Of a DNA stretch of 64,000 bases, positions 11,964-24,009 are shown one piece after another. How positions within the stretch are numbered: position 1 is the first letter of the stretch; the number at the start of each line of letters is the position of its first letter. The notes under the pieces were generated by a model, which was not told the DNA's origin, did not search any database, and saw nothing but the letters and a program-made list of their open reading frames with translations. Location of the stretch: NCBI RefSeq assembly GCF_907165205.1, contig NC_058194.1, positions 25,854,856 to 25,918,855 on the forward strand. Reading direction: 5' to 3'. The translations under genes and the position numbers were made by a program. This DNA is from Coccinella septempunctata (taxonomy: Eukaryota; Arthropoda; Insecta; Coleoptera; Coccinellidae).

Positions 11964-13188
11964 TATACTCCATTCACTTTTATATTAGCAGTCGGTTGGC
12001 CATGGAAATTTGACACATTTCACTCTGTATAGTACGAAAATGTGGGGATATGACGCTTGTCAAAACATTTTTGGGTTTTAAATCAACGCTTTAAATGTTG
12101 CCCGTTCTACGTAAAAGTTTCTGTTATTGCGTACTTTATCACAATATCGATACTCTTCGGAAAATGTGCGACGAACATAATTGAAGTTTATACAAACTGA
12201 TTGAAGGCATACCAAATCCAGTTATTGGCATGGAAAATACAAGAGATCGGTATTATATCATAATATGCACAAGCTTGAGGAGAGTTAATGTTCGTAATCT
12301 TCTTTGGCTAAACTTTGAATACGTTCATCAGTTGTAGATTTCAAAAATATTAACCCGAAGATGAAATGCATATGATGCAGTGGTTGGAAATGGGCATCTC
12401 TCGAAGGAATTAATAGATAATTACAATAATGTTAAATTCTTCAACAAAAATCATCTTGCATCAAAATAAGTAAAAGGAATTAAAGGAAATTTCAATCAAG
12501 ATGAACTTTACCTTTGAACAATAATTTCACATGAATAAACAATTAGCTGGACAACTGGCGCGTATTTGTCTCTGTTCATCTTAATGCATTGAAATAATAA
12601 TAATAATTAGGTATTTATTGGTACCTTAAGACATTTACAATGTATAGGACAAGTCAAATGAAAAATAGAAAAATCAATTTTCGGGAACTTATTCTACGAT
12701 GACATTCATCGAAAATCCTGTAGTAAACTTTTCGCATTAATTCACACAAACATAAAATTCTCAAATGCCACCACTTTTTTGGGTCTCCCAATAGAAGGAA
12801 ATTCTTTGTCATCCTCTTCATTCACAATCTTTCTGATTGTGGAAATGTTCAGCTGAAATATAAGTCGTTTTGATACAGTTGAAACTTTATATAAATTCTC
12901 TATTCTCTTACATTGAATATGTTCGCTACCGTCTGACGTATTGTAGATTTTAGAATATCAGGGTATAACTATTTGAAAGAGCGGACCTGAATTCTAAACT
13001 GCACTTTCTCAAACCCTGTCTCTTTTTTCAATCACTTTCGGCATTTTCGTAATGTTAATTGATATAAGTTGTGGCAACGGCGTTATGACATTAATGACAT
13101 TTCATGAGTGCCAACTTTACTCCGTTCTAGTTACAAAAACATTATTTCATGGCCAACCGACTGCTAAAATAAATCTGAATGCACTATA
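11964..13188 (-). mobile_element. R element, copy 2 (inverted)
   Basis: The same family as at 5014, in opposite orientation. The left border TATACTCCATTCAC and the right border (a degenerate GCACTATA) are the family's TIRs. On the minus strand the HTH-like segment (LNISTIRKIVNEEDDKEF, then IGRPKK) is present around 12770-12860, preceded by the intron, here slightly longer through small insertions (about 12863-12918). The TGA after the GRPKK block is present. Several small indels separate it from the other copies. Confidence 0.8.
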
Positions 13189-14883
13189 GTCGATTTTCGA
13201 TCACTTTTCGGCATATAGCGAGTGGTATGGTCCGGATTTCTTCGGTTATTCGCTGCTTGAGTAATAGGAGGCTGTGTGGCCGATGTTTAAAGACCTTATC
13301 TTTAAGGTAGCCCCAAAGAAAAAAATCAGTTGCTCAAACCATCTCTCTTCCCAGTGAAACCCGAGTGTCTCAAAACAACTAATGGAATGAGCTGTGGTCT
13401 CATTCTACTGGAATCAGGTTTCACCCTAATCATGTTTTTCAGCAAGTTTTTTAAATTCAAGCTGTGGGTTATTACAAAACGGTTATTTCCTCAAAACTTA
13501 CGAACGGCAAAGCCCCCATGCATTGGGTCCAAATCGTGGTTCCTACTACAAACCAGTGACCCTAAGGAACACAAAGAACCCTTCCGCACCTACCTGCTCC
13601 TACCACAGCCAGGACAATGACCCTTCGAACCTCGTCAGTAGGCTCTGCAACACCCTGTAGATGTAAAGCTTCAGGTTTCCAGAAGAACTGTAGTAATTTC
13701 AAAGCTTCAATTTTCCAGCCCTACTAGGGCTTCGTCCCGATAAGTTCCGACGACAATTTGAATTTCCAACCGAAATTTCTCAAAACTTAATTAAATTTCC
13801 GGAATCGGAGCACTTAACGAACTCGAGTTCATAATAATCCACGGGCCCTAAATTGGAAATTGAACGGAGAACAAAAAACAATGAAGTAATAAAAGTCGTT
13901 GATGGCCGACGTTATGGGGGCTTTATTTATGCGCGCCCCCTGGCGAAAGAGCTTTGGGTCCGCGTAAATCGACGTCGGTCCACTGGCAGGCAATTCAAGT
14001 CAGCGACAGTTGGCGACAATTATGATTTGTTCGGCTTTTGAAGTCGTTGAGAATTCATGCCACCCCGTAGTGGCAACCAGTTTCCATTTTCAGTCGCAAT
14101 ACAATGGTGCGAAAGGATTTTCTAACGGATATGGTCCGATGGTTGAGCTGGAAAGCTACGAGCTTCATGAAAGAGGATCCAAAATTTCAAACAGAGGCTA
14201 CACTTCCAAGAGCAAAGACAAAGATGTTGAAAACAAAATCATTTTCAATATTACTCTACAAAAAAAATTTAACCTTAAATTGGATAAACGACAATTCCGT
14301 TTTCAGCGGTTTTGGGTTCATTGTCCCTCATCTATACAGTGCAGTGTTAGATACTTCAACCGGAGGATGGGGTTGTGGCGGCGTTTATAGCAGGCACAAA
14401 CTACGCTGCTTCGGCGATTGTCGTAGGTAGCTGCTAGGGTTCATTAACCTACCTGATGAGTCCGACCCTAGCAGTGGGACGAAACAATCACCCCAAGAGC
14501 ACGCATTTCCTCAAATAGCGTGAACTCACCCCAGCACATACCGCCAAAGGGTCTTAAGCGAAACCTCACCTCACTAACTCTATTCTACTGAGTCGGAATA
14601 TCTGGTTGGAGTACTGTACTAGTACGAAAACTCTCTAGAGAATGTACTTATGAACTCATGCACCATGAAGTCTATGCAGTCACATACGTACTTTCGGTAA
14701 AATTCACTGTTCTGTTGTATGCGAAATAATTTCTGCCGTTTTCTTGTCAATATTCTGTGAAGAGCTATCCAGAGAGGCTATGACAAACGGGCTTTACGAA
14801 ATAAAAGTGAAACCACCATCATCCATATTGAAAATACTTTATTTTGGTTGGTCTATGGCTGTTTGCATTATATGTGGAAGGTT
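13189..14883. other. Single-copy stretch with a GC-rich island
   Basis: Three overlapping short ORFs (13330-13620, 13853-14041, 14010-14430) show no domain, codon or repeat signal and are not called. The part near 13740-14040 is clearly richer in G and C than its surroundings and contains blocks such as GCGCGCCCCCTGGCG, so it may be a conserved non-coding element; only a cross-species alignment could tell. Confidence 0.35.
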
Positions 14884-15648
14884 AAATGGATACCCAAATG
14901 TTTGAATGTTGACCAGAAGCGTGCAAGGGTTGAAGCATCGCGTTCGATCTGTGCTCGATTTGAAAACGATGTAGACTTCTTAAACCGAATTGTTACTATG
15001 GATGATATTTGGGTACATTTCTACGATCCAGAAACAAAGCAACAATCGATGGAATGACGACACTCTGGTTCTCCAAGACCTAAGAAGTTTCGTGTACAAA
15101 AATCTGCTGGAAAAGATCTTGCTTCAGTTTTTTTTAGGATTGCCATGGAGTAATCATGATTGATTTTTTTGATAAGGGTAGAACAATAACCGGAGATTAC
15201 TATTCGACATTACTGACCACTCTACGGAAAAAAATCAAAGAGAAAAGACGCGGAAAGCTATCCAAAGGTGTTTTGTTTTTGCAGTACAACGCCCCTGCAC
15301 ACAAATCTCATGTTGCCATGCAAAATATTCGTGATTTAGGGTTTGAATTACTAGAACAGCCCCCTTATTCACCAGATTTGGCTCCATCCGACTATCATCT
15401 CTTTCCTCAACTGAAAAAAAGTTTAAAAGGTCGTAAATTTTCTTCCAACGAGGAGGTAATGAAACCTGTGGAGGTCTGGTTTGCAGAGCAGGAAGAAAAA
15501 TTTTTTTTTTAAGTTCTAGAGACGTTGCAGGTTCGCTGTTATAAATGTTTCCAATTAAGAGGAGAATATGTTGAGTAATAAAATATTTTGACACTGAAAT
15601 TTTGTTTGGTTCTATAGTAAGCTAAGAATTTTTCAATATATCCTCGTA
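14884..15648 (+). mobile_element. Mariner (irritans-type) copy C, 5'-truncated
   Basis: Similarity starts at AAATGGATACCCAAATG, so the N-terminal DNA-binding domain is gone. The 3' TIR (CAATATATCCTCG) and flanking TA at 15647-15648 are intact. The transposase remnant has MDDIW in place of MDETW (the first aspartate remains), a TGA in place of the tryptophan after QSME, a one-base frameshift near 15130, and QYNAP in place of QDNAP, which removes the second catalytic aspartate. The YSPDLAPSDYHLF signature is perfect. The copy is dead. Confidence 0.88.
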
Positions 15649-16623
15649 AGTGTAATGATAATGAGTTTGTGTGAAGAATAGGCTGCAAGCTCAAAAAGGT
15701 TTCGAACTCAAAACCCTCCAACAGGTTTCCGATACACCATTTCTTGTCTAACCGCGCCTTGAGTCAAATCAGCAAGGTTGAATGAATTCCAATTTTTCAG
15801 ACTGTGTAAACCTACTACAGCCCTTCGAATGTCAAGTGCTGCTCATTATACCATTTCGCACTCGCTGGAATGTATTCACTTGCTAAATGGTAATGATAAC
15901 AAGGAAAGGGGAGGCTCTTTGTCGAGCTTTGACGAAAAAGGAAACAAGGCACTTCACTTCAATATGCATACGGTTTGAAGGTACTTCATTATTGCCTTTT
16001 TCCACCTCACTTTTCGCGTTGTTTTCCGGCATGAGAGATGAGTGAATGCTTGGAAATTACATGGAGAATTCAATTATGTTGTAATCAATGCAATGACGAA
16101 TAGTTAATAGGACTCTACTATGCGCATTTCTGTTGATACTAGGAATATATCATGTGTTCGAAGTGATTGTTATATATTCAAAGGGATTAGCTGAAATCGA
16201 GTGCTAAACATTTTCCTTTCTCATTCTCTACCTGTTCAGGAGTTGAGTCTGCATGCCTAAAATGTTATATTTCCAAGGGTTGAACCCTTTCAAAAGGCGT
16301 GAAACCACCTGAGTGAATCTAGGACTCAAAAAGTTCATCAACCTAGAAGACGTATATTTTTGAATATCGTTTATATTCGAAAGGCAAATCTAATCAGAAT
16401 GCCTTCTTAAAAGTCAGTTAATGCCAGAAGAAAGCGTGCCTGAGCATTTCATCCACATCTAATGCAGCAATTTTGTGTCTGCTAGGTTAACCTCCAGTAC
16501 ATCTCTTAATGGAGATGTAACATCTCGAGATGGTGTAGGATGCTACAAGATACATCCCTTCTATATAGCGGCTACCAGCTTTCCTTTAAAACATCACAGG
16601 ATAATGGTTCTTGCATTTTTGAT
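15649..16623. other. Single-copy stretch, no gene recognised
   Basis: No protein motif is seen in the short ORFs at 15778-15978 or 16475-16717. The end of the stretch is the target site of the LINE described next. Confidence 0.35.
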
Positions 16624-16636
16624 GTTCAGCAGACAT
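16624..16636. repeat. 13-bp target-site duplication, left copy (LINE D)
   Basis: GTTCAGCAGACAT here is repeated exactly at 18289-18301. The two copies bracket the LINE at 16637-18288 and mark a target-primed insertion. Confidence 0.9.
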
Positions 16637-18288
16637 CTTCTTCTTCTTCTTCTTCTATGTGCGGTGCCTCACCGGGCTGAACTGAGGCCTCGTGACCCAT
16701 TGTTCGTCCGCTTGTAGTTGGAGAGACTTAAACTCTGTGACATGCTGACAAAAATGCCACAAGTGGACAGAGAGGTGTCCCTTTCACCATAGGAGTGTTG
16801 TTGTGGGTGTTCTGTTTCCTAGATGTGTCATCCTTAAGTCCTCAAGGTTGATACAGAAGAACAGAATGTGTTCAACCGTTTCCTCCGTGCTCCTGCACCA
16901 GCGGCACAGGGAGCGGCTAGTCAGTCCCATTCTATTTAAGTGTTTGTTAAAAAAATGGCCAGTCATTGCTCCAGTCACTAGATTCAGTTGTTTCCTCTCA
17001 AGAGCTAAGAGTTTTTTGACCTCAGGCACAGAGGATAGTCTCTCAATGAGAAGCCTCGACTGTCTGAGACCACCTCTTATGCTCCATCCAGAGGAAAATT
17101 TCCTGTCCAGCCAACTATTAAAGAAGTTCTTGACAGATGTACGACAGATAGGCAGCGACGGTCCCGGACCTACAAAAGCTGAGCGGGCTCCCTGCTTTGC
17201 AAGTTTGTCTGCCTTCTCGTTTCCCGGAAGTCCTGCGTGAGCCGGGCACCAGATAACTTTCACAATGTTATCAGAACCTAGCTCCCGCAGAGCCTCTCTG
17301 CATTCCTTTACTAGGTGTGAGTTAACCCTTTCCTCAGAAAGGGATTTCAGGGTTCCCTGACTGTCACAACAAATATAGATGTGTTTTCCGGAGTACCCTC
17401 TGCGGATATTCTCCAGTGTGCAGGCTAGAACAGCATACAGTTCCGCTTGCACTATGGAACAGTCCTTCCCTAGGAGGATGGATAGATTGAAACGAGGTCC
17501 CACAATTCCCACTCCAGTCCCTGTGGGCATCACAGAGCCATCGGTGAACCAAGTGGGACCTTCGGGCTCAAGAAGCCTGTTTGATGTAGACCTCTGTCAG
17601 GGACAATTACCCTGTAGGGTTCGGCAAAATAGAAGCTGGTGCCCGCGCGGTCCCCTCTATGAAGAAGGGATGCGTTGGCATCCCTCACCATCTTGAGAGC
17701 CCTCGCATGATCCCTGAATAGTCCTCTATCGCGCTCTTTTCCCTGTTCCCAAACTCTAAGAGCTGTCTTCATGGCCACCTGTGTAACTGCAAGGTCCAAA
17801 GGTGGTAGGCCCAGCGCCTGTGATGGTTAGACATGCGTTCCTCTGACATCTAGTCATAATGGTGCGGCTGGAATTCTTCCCCATGGAAGTCCACCACACC
17901 AGTGATGCGTAGGTAAGGATAGGCCTCACCACTACAGTATACAACCAGTGCATAATGTGTGGTTTGAAGCCCCATCCTTTACCAAGCACTCTCCTAGTAG
18001 ACCAAAAAATTACATTAGCCTTGCTCGATTGAGTCTCAATGTGTTTGTTCCACAATAACTTGTGGTACAGTGTCACACCGAGATATCGAAATTGCTCGGA
18101 TAGGTTGAGCCCAATCCCAAACAACCTAGGAAGCTTGATGTTGTGGGGCACTCTCCTCCTAGTAAAAAGAACCATCTCTGTTTTACCAGGGTTGACCGAG
18201 AGTTCGTTCTCTAAGACATCGCTCCAAGAATCATCACAGTTTACTTAAGCTCTCACACCAACGTCAAGGTGCCGACCATTCGTGAGAG
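16637..18288 (-). mobile_element. LINE D: 5'-truncated non-LTR element with RT end, RNase H and zinc knuckle
   Basis: The element lies on the minus strand between perfect 13-bp duplications and ends in a (GAA)6-type tail (CTT repeats at 16637-16656). From 5' to 3' it holds the C-terminal part of a reverse transcriptase (FRYLGVTLYHKLLWNKHIET, then RPILTYASLVWW and RCQRNACLTITGAG; 17756-18240). An RNase H domain follows with intact active-site blocks (TWFTDGS, AELYAVLAC, CDSQGTLKSL, PAHAGLPGNEKADKLAKQG), then a terminal CRWCRSTEETVEHILFFC knuckle. The RNase H frame is open over 249 residues (16784-17533); the RT portion is broken by at least two frame changes. RNase H plus a simple-repeat tail point to the I/LOA/R1 side of the LINE tree. 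The clean duplication and long open frame suggest a fairly recent insertion. Confidence 0.9.
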
Positions 18289-18301
18289 TTCAGCAGACAT
18301 A
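18289..18301. repeat. 13-bp target-site duplication, right copy (LINE D)
   Basis: Exact repeat of 16624-16636, lying at the truncated 5' end of the element. Confidence 0.9.
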
Positions 18302-19231
18302 CTTCTTGCATCTAAAGTCCCAATTGGTTCATCAATGGCTCTGTGAAGTCTACTGAGATTGGTATGGAGATTGAAGGATAATCAGTACAGCAAATCTACT
18401 TGAAATCCTCTAAGCTGGATATGAATTATCTGGCTCTCAGGATATATAATAATTGTCATACAATATGGAAAATATAATACAAATCGCATCAACCTATTTG
18501 TTACCCCCTCTTCATTCCATCATAAAATGCAATTGCCTTTCGGAACCCACGGAAATTTGACGTTTATCGTCATTTGGGACCGGCCGATGGCTATCATCCA
18601 TCAGCAACCCCATCTTGAAAAACCGGGCATGGTCCGCATTTTTTATTAATTTTCAATTTCCCCCACTGCCATCGCACCCTGAAACGAGACACGCTCCGGG
18701 AAGCGACGTGAAAAATCCCGAACTTCCTATTAATATCGGAGCATGTTCGACAGCCAATTAGGGTGGCATATCAAATCTAATCATCCGGCTTGCCTTCCAG
18801 GTACACGAATCTCGGCCAGTTCCGGAGTTCGGGGTGCACACAAGGGAGTTCCGGCATCATACGGCATGCCCGGACAAAGTGTTTTAATGACGAACCTGTG
18901 TTTACGGTAATGTTTAATACCGAGGGTGATTTAACCATTATCTGCGATCTCCATCAGGATATGTCATTTAGTGGAACAATGAACCGGTCCTTCCGTTCGG
19001 CCCTTTCGCCTCTAGATAAGGGCCACATCCGACTAAAACTTTGGGGGCATACTGAATAACCCTATTTTCAAGTTAATCAGGCTAACACCTACTTGTGGAG
19101 GCATGCAAGATTTTTCCTCATGAATATTTCGAATATTCCTTCCCATTGTAATAAACATTCAGGAGTTAGTGTGAACCAACACGTACACAATTGATGGCGT
19201 GCAAGTCACAGTCACAGTACGCCTAGACTGG
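18302..19231. other. Single-copy stretch with a GC-rich island
   Basis: The segment near 18540-18860 has higher GC and ordered-looking sequence but no reading frame with motifs. The 89-codon ORF at 18790-19059 resembles nothing I know. A regulatory role is possible but unproven. Confidence 0.35.
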
Positions 19232-19451
19232 AGTTGTCCTACATAGAATACAAAGGCTAGTTTGTGTTTGTATCACTGGAACTATGAGAACGTTAACAGA
19301 TCTCACACCTCTTCAACTTGTGATAGATCAATTAGCCCATGAGGTCATTCCAGGGAAGGTACTGGCAATGAGGGAATTAGAAATCAGAGAGCTTGAACAT
19401 CGCCAACCAAATATATCTTATCATCGATCCTTCCCAGTAACGAGACGATAA
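19232..19451 (+). pseudogene. LINE post-RT fragment
   Basis: The frame beginning VVLHRIQRLVCVCITGTMRT and continuing LTDLTPLQLVIDQLA stays open for 73 codons to a stop near 19451. The block QR-x-C-x-ITG-x-MRT, then L-x-PL-x-L-x-I, follows the reverse transcriptase in jockey-, R1- and I-type elements. It is related to, but not a copy of, the corresponding part of LINE D (RCQRNACLTITGAG). Neither a start nor an element border is visible, so this is an isolated old fragment. Confidence 0.6.
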
Positions 19452-19730
19452 AGAAAACTATAGCTTCGATGCTAAGTAGAAAAGAAGACCGGAAACGGCA
19501 GCCCAAAATCCCAGCTGTCAACCTTAGGGTCGCAGAGCAATAAAACCTCCCTTTAATCTACAATCTACAACACATGTGCAAAGATCTTGATAGTACTCGT
19601 TCAGAAGTTAATAAATTCAGAGAGAGTTCAGTTTCCTGGTGTTCCATAGGTCTCTCCCTTTGATGCTGGATTGTTCAAAATTTTCGACCATTCATTTATA
19701 GGTTACCTCAATGCGGCATTTTTCCTCTTA
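19452..19730. other. Short spacer, nothing recognised
   Basis: This lies between the LINE fragment and mariner copy D. It ends in the TA target dinucleotide at 19729-19730. Confidence 0.35.
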
Positions 19731-20900
19731 CGAGGATATATTGAAAAATTCTTAGCCTACTATAGAACCAAACAAAATTTCAATGTCAAAATATTTTATC
19801 ACTCAACATATTCTTCTCATAATTGGATACATTTATTACAGCGAACCTGAAACGTCTCTAGACCTTTCAAAAAAAAAATGTTTCTTCTTGCTCTGCAAAC
19901 CAGACCTCCACAGTTTTAATTACCTTCTTGTTGGAGGAAAATTGACGACCTTTGAAACTTTTTTTCAGTTTAGGAAAGAGACGATAGTCGGATGGAGCCA
20001 AATCTGGTGAATAAGGAGGGTGTTTTAGTAATTCAAACCCTAAATCACAAATTTTTTGAATGGCAACATGAGATTTGTATGCAGGGGCGTTGTCCTGCAA
20101 AAACACAACACCTTTGGATAGCTTTCCGCATATTTTCTCTTTAATTTTTTTTTCGTAGAGTGGTCAGTAATGTCGAATAGTAATCTCCGTTTATTGTTCT
20201 ACCCTTATCAAAAAAATCAATCGTGATTACTCCACGGCAATCCTAAAAAAACTGAAGCAAGAACTTTTCCAGCAGATTTTTGGACACGAAACTTCTTAGG
20301 ACTTGGAGAACCAGAGTGTCGCCATTCCATCGATTGTTGCTTTGTTTCTAGATGGTAGAAATGTACCCAAGTCTCATCCATAGTAACAAGTCGGTTTAAG
20401 AAGTCTACATCGTTTTCAAATCGAGCACAGATCGTACGCGATGCTTCTACCCTTGCACGCTTTTGGTCAACATTTAAACATTTGGGAATCCATTTTACAG
20501 AAATTTTTCTCATATCCAAATTGACGCGAACTATATGATGAACGCGTTCGTATGAAATATTCAGTGCTTCAGATATCCGCTTCAGCCCAATTCGACGGTC
20601 TGATAAAATCATGTCATGAACTGCATCGATATTTTCGGGGACTGATACAGAAACTGGCCTTTCCGATCAGTCATCATCTTCAATGGAAAATTAACCTCTT
20701 TTTTAAAGCTAAAATATCTTCGTAAATCTGCCCTTAACCCTTTTGAGTACAGGTACTTGATGAAGGCTCGATACTGCAATTTTTCTTTTTTTGATCTGAA
20801 ACTTACACTTCTAAGGAGTTATTGTTCGTTGCTATGGTAACGTAATATTTTTTGTATGCATGGAACTGGTCTAGGCTAACTAGATATCAATACATCCTCG
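19731..20900 (-). mobile_element. Mariner (irritans-type) copy D, complete at both ends
   Basis: This 1170-bp element has both TIRs (CGAGGATATATTG at 19731; CAATACATCCTCG ending at 20900) and TA on each side. On the minus strand the transposase lacks its start: the leader and first codons are deleted and replaced by a short A-rich join near 20780-20800. MDETW, FLQDNAPAYKS and YSPDLAPSDYRLF are all present, so the catalytic aspartates are kept. The frame is broken near 20215 (VFLGLPWSNHD) and again near 20130-20160. As a non-autonomous copy with good ends it could still be moved by an active family member. Confidence 0.9.
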
Positions 20901-23900
20901 TATACGGGCAGACAGAGAGTTTTTTCTGAGGTTTTTATCTCTCTTTTTGTGTATCATACGTTGATATATATGGTACCCTGTTGACTTCAATTATTTTTAC
21001 TCGCTTTTAGTTTGTTTCTTCTCTTTCTTATTTTCTCTCAGTGGCTGAGTGGAGTATCCGACCAAAGTATTTTCTTCTTGTTTTTAAGATATCATTATTA
21101 TAATTTCATTACCGTGTATGATATGATGAGGGCATCGGAAATTTATGAAGTCCTTCGTTATCAACTCACAAACAGTTGAACGAGGGTAGTTTTTCAGTAC
21201 AGCTCTTCTTGAGGGGATGAACATTGCCTCATAGGACATATTAAAATCGATGACTAAGCTTTCAGACCACCGAAAGAATCTGCAAGCTGCTCACATAACT
21301 TAAAATCTAGTTATTTAAGAAAGCGGGGTTCTAGATCAGCCCCGCCTCTTCCATGTCCATCGTTGATTTCCCGGAGAAAAATTGGCAATCCCCGAGGACG
21401 CCTCAACGTGTGCCACCAAATTCCGGAAGCCGAACTTGCATAAATTTGAATGAGGCATATCCCCCGCCATTTATCTCATAATTTTCCTTGATAGACAGTC
21501 GGGGCTTTCGAATCCACCCCTGTGAATATAGCCGGAAGATTCGAAAGCTTCGGGGCGTCTACGTAACGCCACCTAGAGTGACGCGGTCCCTTCCGAGTGT
21601 AACTGAATACGCTTAAACGATGGGAACTTGCGGGCATCATTTATTTTTACTTCTCGAACGGGATCGAACAATGCACTAATGGGGACGAGGCGCCGTTCCT
21701 CCACGGAAGAATTATTTTCCTACATGTGCGTTTCCAGTTTTGTCACAAATGGTCCGCGACAGGGCGCGGGGCACACATATTTACGATATTTTTCCATAAG
21801 CGGCATCACGCTGACTGAGTTAGAGCTAATTAGGCTGACGTGAATGGCCCATGTTTTTCGAGCGACTCCTCAATTTGTAGGAATGAAAAAAGTTGAATTG
21901 TATCGGCGTGTGGGGTTTGTTCTCGGTTTTTTTTTCGTTGGAATTCTAAGGGCCGCGCTGTAAAGTTTCAGGTTAACGACTCAGGTGACATATGTCGAAG
22001 CGGTGGAAGTATTTGACCATCTGTCTTTCATTTAACATTTTCTTTGGTCTGAATTCTACTGAACCTCATTAGATAGTTCACGTCGTTTTATTATTATACA
22101 GGGAGCCTACTGAATATCTGGCGAAAATGAAGCAATTTATTCTAAAGTTGAAAACGGGTCCATTTGGCGAAGACACACGAGGTCTGACATGCACCTTCTT
22201 TCAAAAATGGGAACTTCTCTCGTTGAAAATGGAAGGTGAAGACAAACTTTAGACAGTCTTTGCATAACCACTTATAAACAAAAAAATGTGATCATCCCCT
22301 ACTCCCTACTGTTTGTTTTAGTGGTAATCACCACTTCAAGAATTTAGGGTTCTTGGAAGATGCAAATTTGCAGCTGAGAAACCTTCATCTAAACAAGCCC
22401 CTATCTAAGTATTTCATATCGTAAGACGCAAGGCGTTACCTAAACCTAACCCTACCCTTAACTTCATTAATAAACAACTCATAATAATTATAGATTCTCA
22501 TCAAGTTGGCCACGATAAGAATACAATTTTTTTCAACCGAAGCAAGCAATCATTTAAAAGCTTCTTCTTCGAAAGAGCTTCCATTCTACCCACTTAAAAA
22601 CCAAAAATCTTTTTAGTGGAACGATATGAATCGTACAGCAGCGTATGATATTCGTGTTAAATATCCAAAGTAACATAGAAAACAGAACACCCAGTATATA
22701 AAGGGTGAATCTTTGACAGTAGATTCTTGAGGTCAAAAGAAACACTTTTTTCCTTTACCATTTTTTCCGAATCGCTTTTCAAAAACCATAAAAAAATGTT
22801 ATTTTTAGTTCTATCTCACAAACGGTTTTATCGTATGAAATGAATTTCGGAATATAGTCTTTCATTTATTTTTTTAGAACACCCACGTCTTCCAGTTTTC
22901 TCATTATGACCATTACGTACCATAAAAATACCAAAAATTCAAAGAACCCAACTCTTGAAACTAAGTTTGACGCTATCTGAAGAATATTCAAGTGTTTTGT
23001 AAAATAAAAGTATTCTTCATTTTTTCTCGTATAATGCGCCGTTTTCGAATAATTTGATGTTCAAAAATAAAAAAATATCTGTGAAATTCGAAAAATTGTG
23101 TACTTTAGTTGAATAAAACACTGTTTAAAAGAGCCATAAATGTGTAGTGTCACAGATTTAGCTAGTTATTCTGAAGGTAATTTTGTTTGTCTAGGGATGG
23201 CACAGCTCATTATGAAAACTAAAAATGATTTTATCTTTTTATCAGGGCCGAATTGGAGAATCAACCTGTATTGTTGAAAATTTTATCATTTTTCATCATT
23301 ACTGTTTATAACTTCGTAAATTTAGAGGAGGAAACTGCGAAGCTTCTCAATGGACAAGTTTCTTAACAAAAAACTAATTATTTCGAATCCCTTCATTTTT
23401 CTTGAGATCCACAAGAAAGTAGGTCAGATACATAAAGATACTATCTTGAATACCAACCCGCAGATTTTCCTATATCAAACAAAACGGGATGCACTGTGCA
23501 TTCAGGAAAATTTGTTCTATTTGAAAATGACCGAACTGGAAATGCATTCATTCCCTGGGAAACAGTTAGTTGAAATGCTCTCCGGGAACAATTAAAATCT
23601 TCCCAAGGCTTCTTATATACCCAGGTTTATTGACTTTCAGAAAATGAAGCTAATCTCAGCTCTGAAATATAAAGCTCGTAGGAAGTTGACGACCAAGTTA
23701 AGCATCTTAGGGTTATTAAAGAGAAAATTTAATTTCTCTCATACTTTTTCTTCCACGAAATTTAATGTTACTGGCAAGGACGCGAAGCCAGCTTCACCAT
23801 CTTGAAAATTAAGTATGTGGTCTTGTACAGGTAGGTAATCGCCAAGGAAATTGTATATCAACCCAAGTTGACGTAGGAAAAGTATTGCCTTCTACTGGGG

Positions 23901-24009
23901 CTTTTCTTGTGGACTAGTTTCATTAACACACGAGTGCCGAGGAGACTCATGGGTAAAATTCATTCTGAATACGTTTTCCAACGAAATGCAGCTCAATTTC
24001 TATTATTAC
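20901..24009. other. Long single-copy stretch with a GC-rich island near its start
   Basis: About 21330-21860 is GC-richer, single-copy sequence; the 71-codon ORF inside it (21628-21843) has no motif. From 22000 onward the DNA is AT-rich and structureless to my eye, and the 81-codon ORF at 23350-23595 is compositionally ordinary. No gene is called. Confidence 0.35.

Noticed and set aside
13853..14430. Overlapping ORFs in a GC-rich segment
   Set aside because: The overlapping frames are unrelated to each other and motif-free; high GC lengthens chance ORFs.
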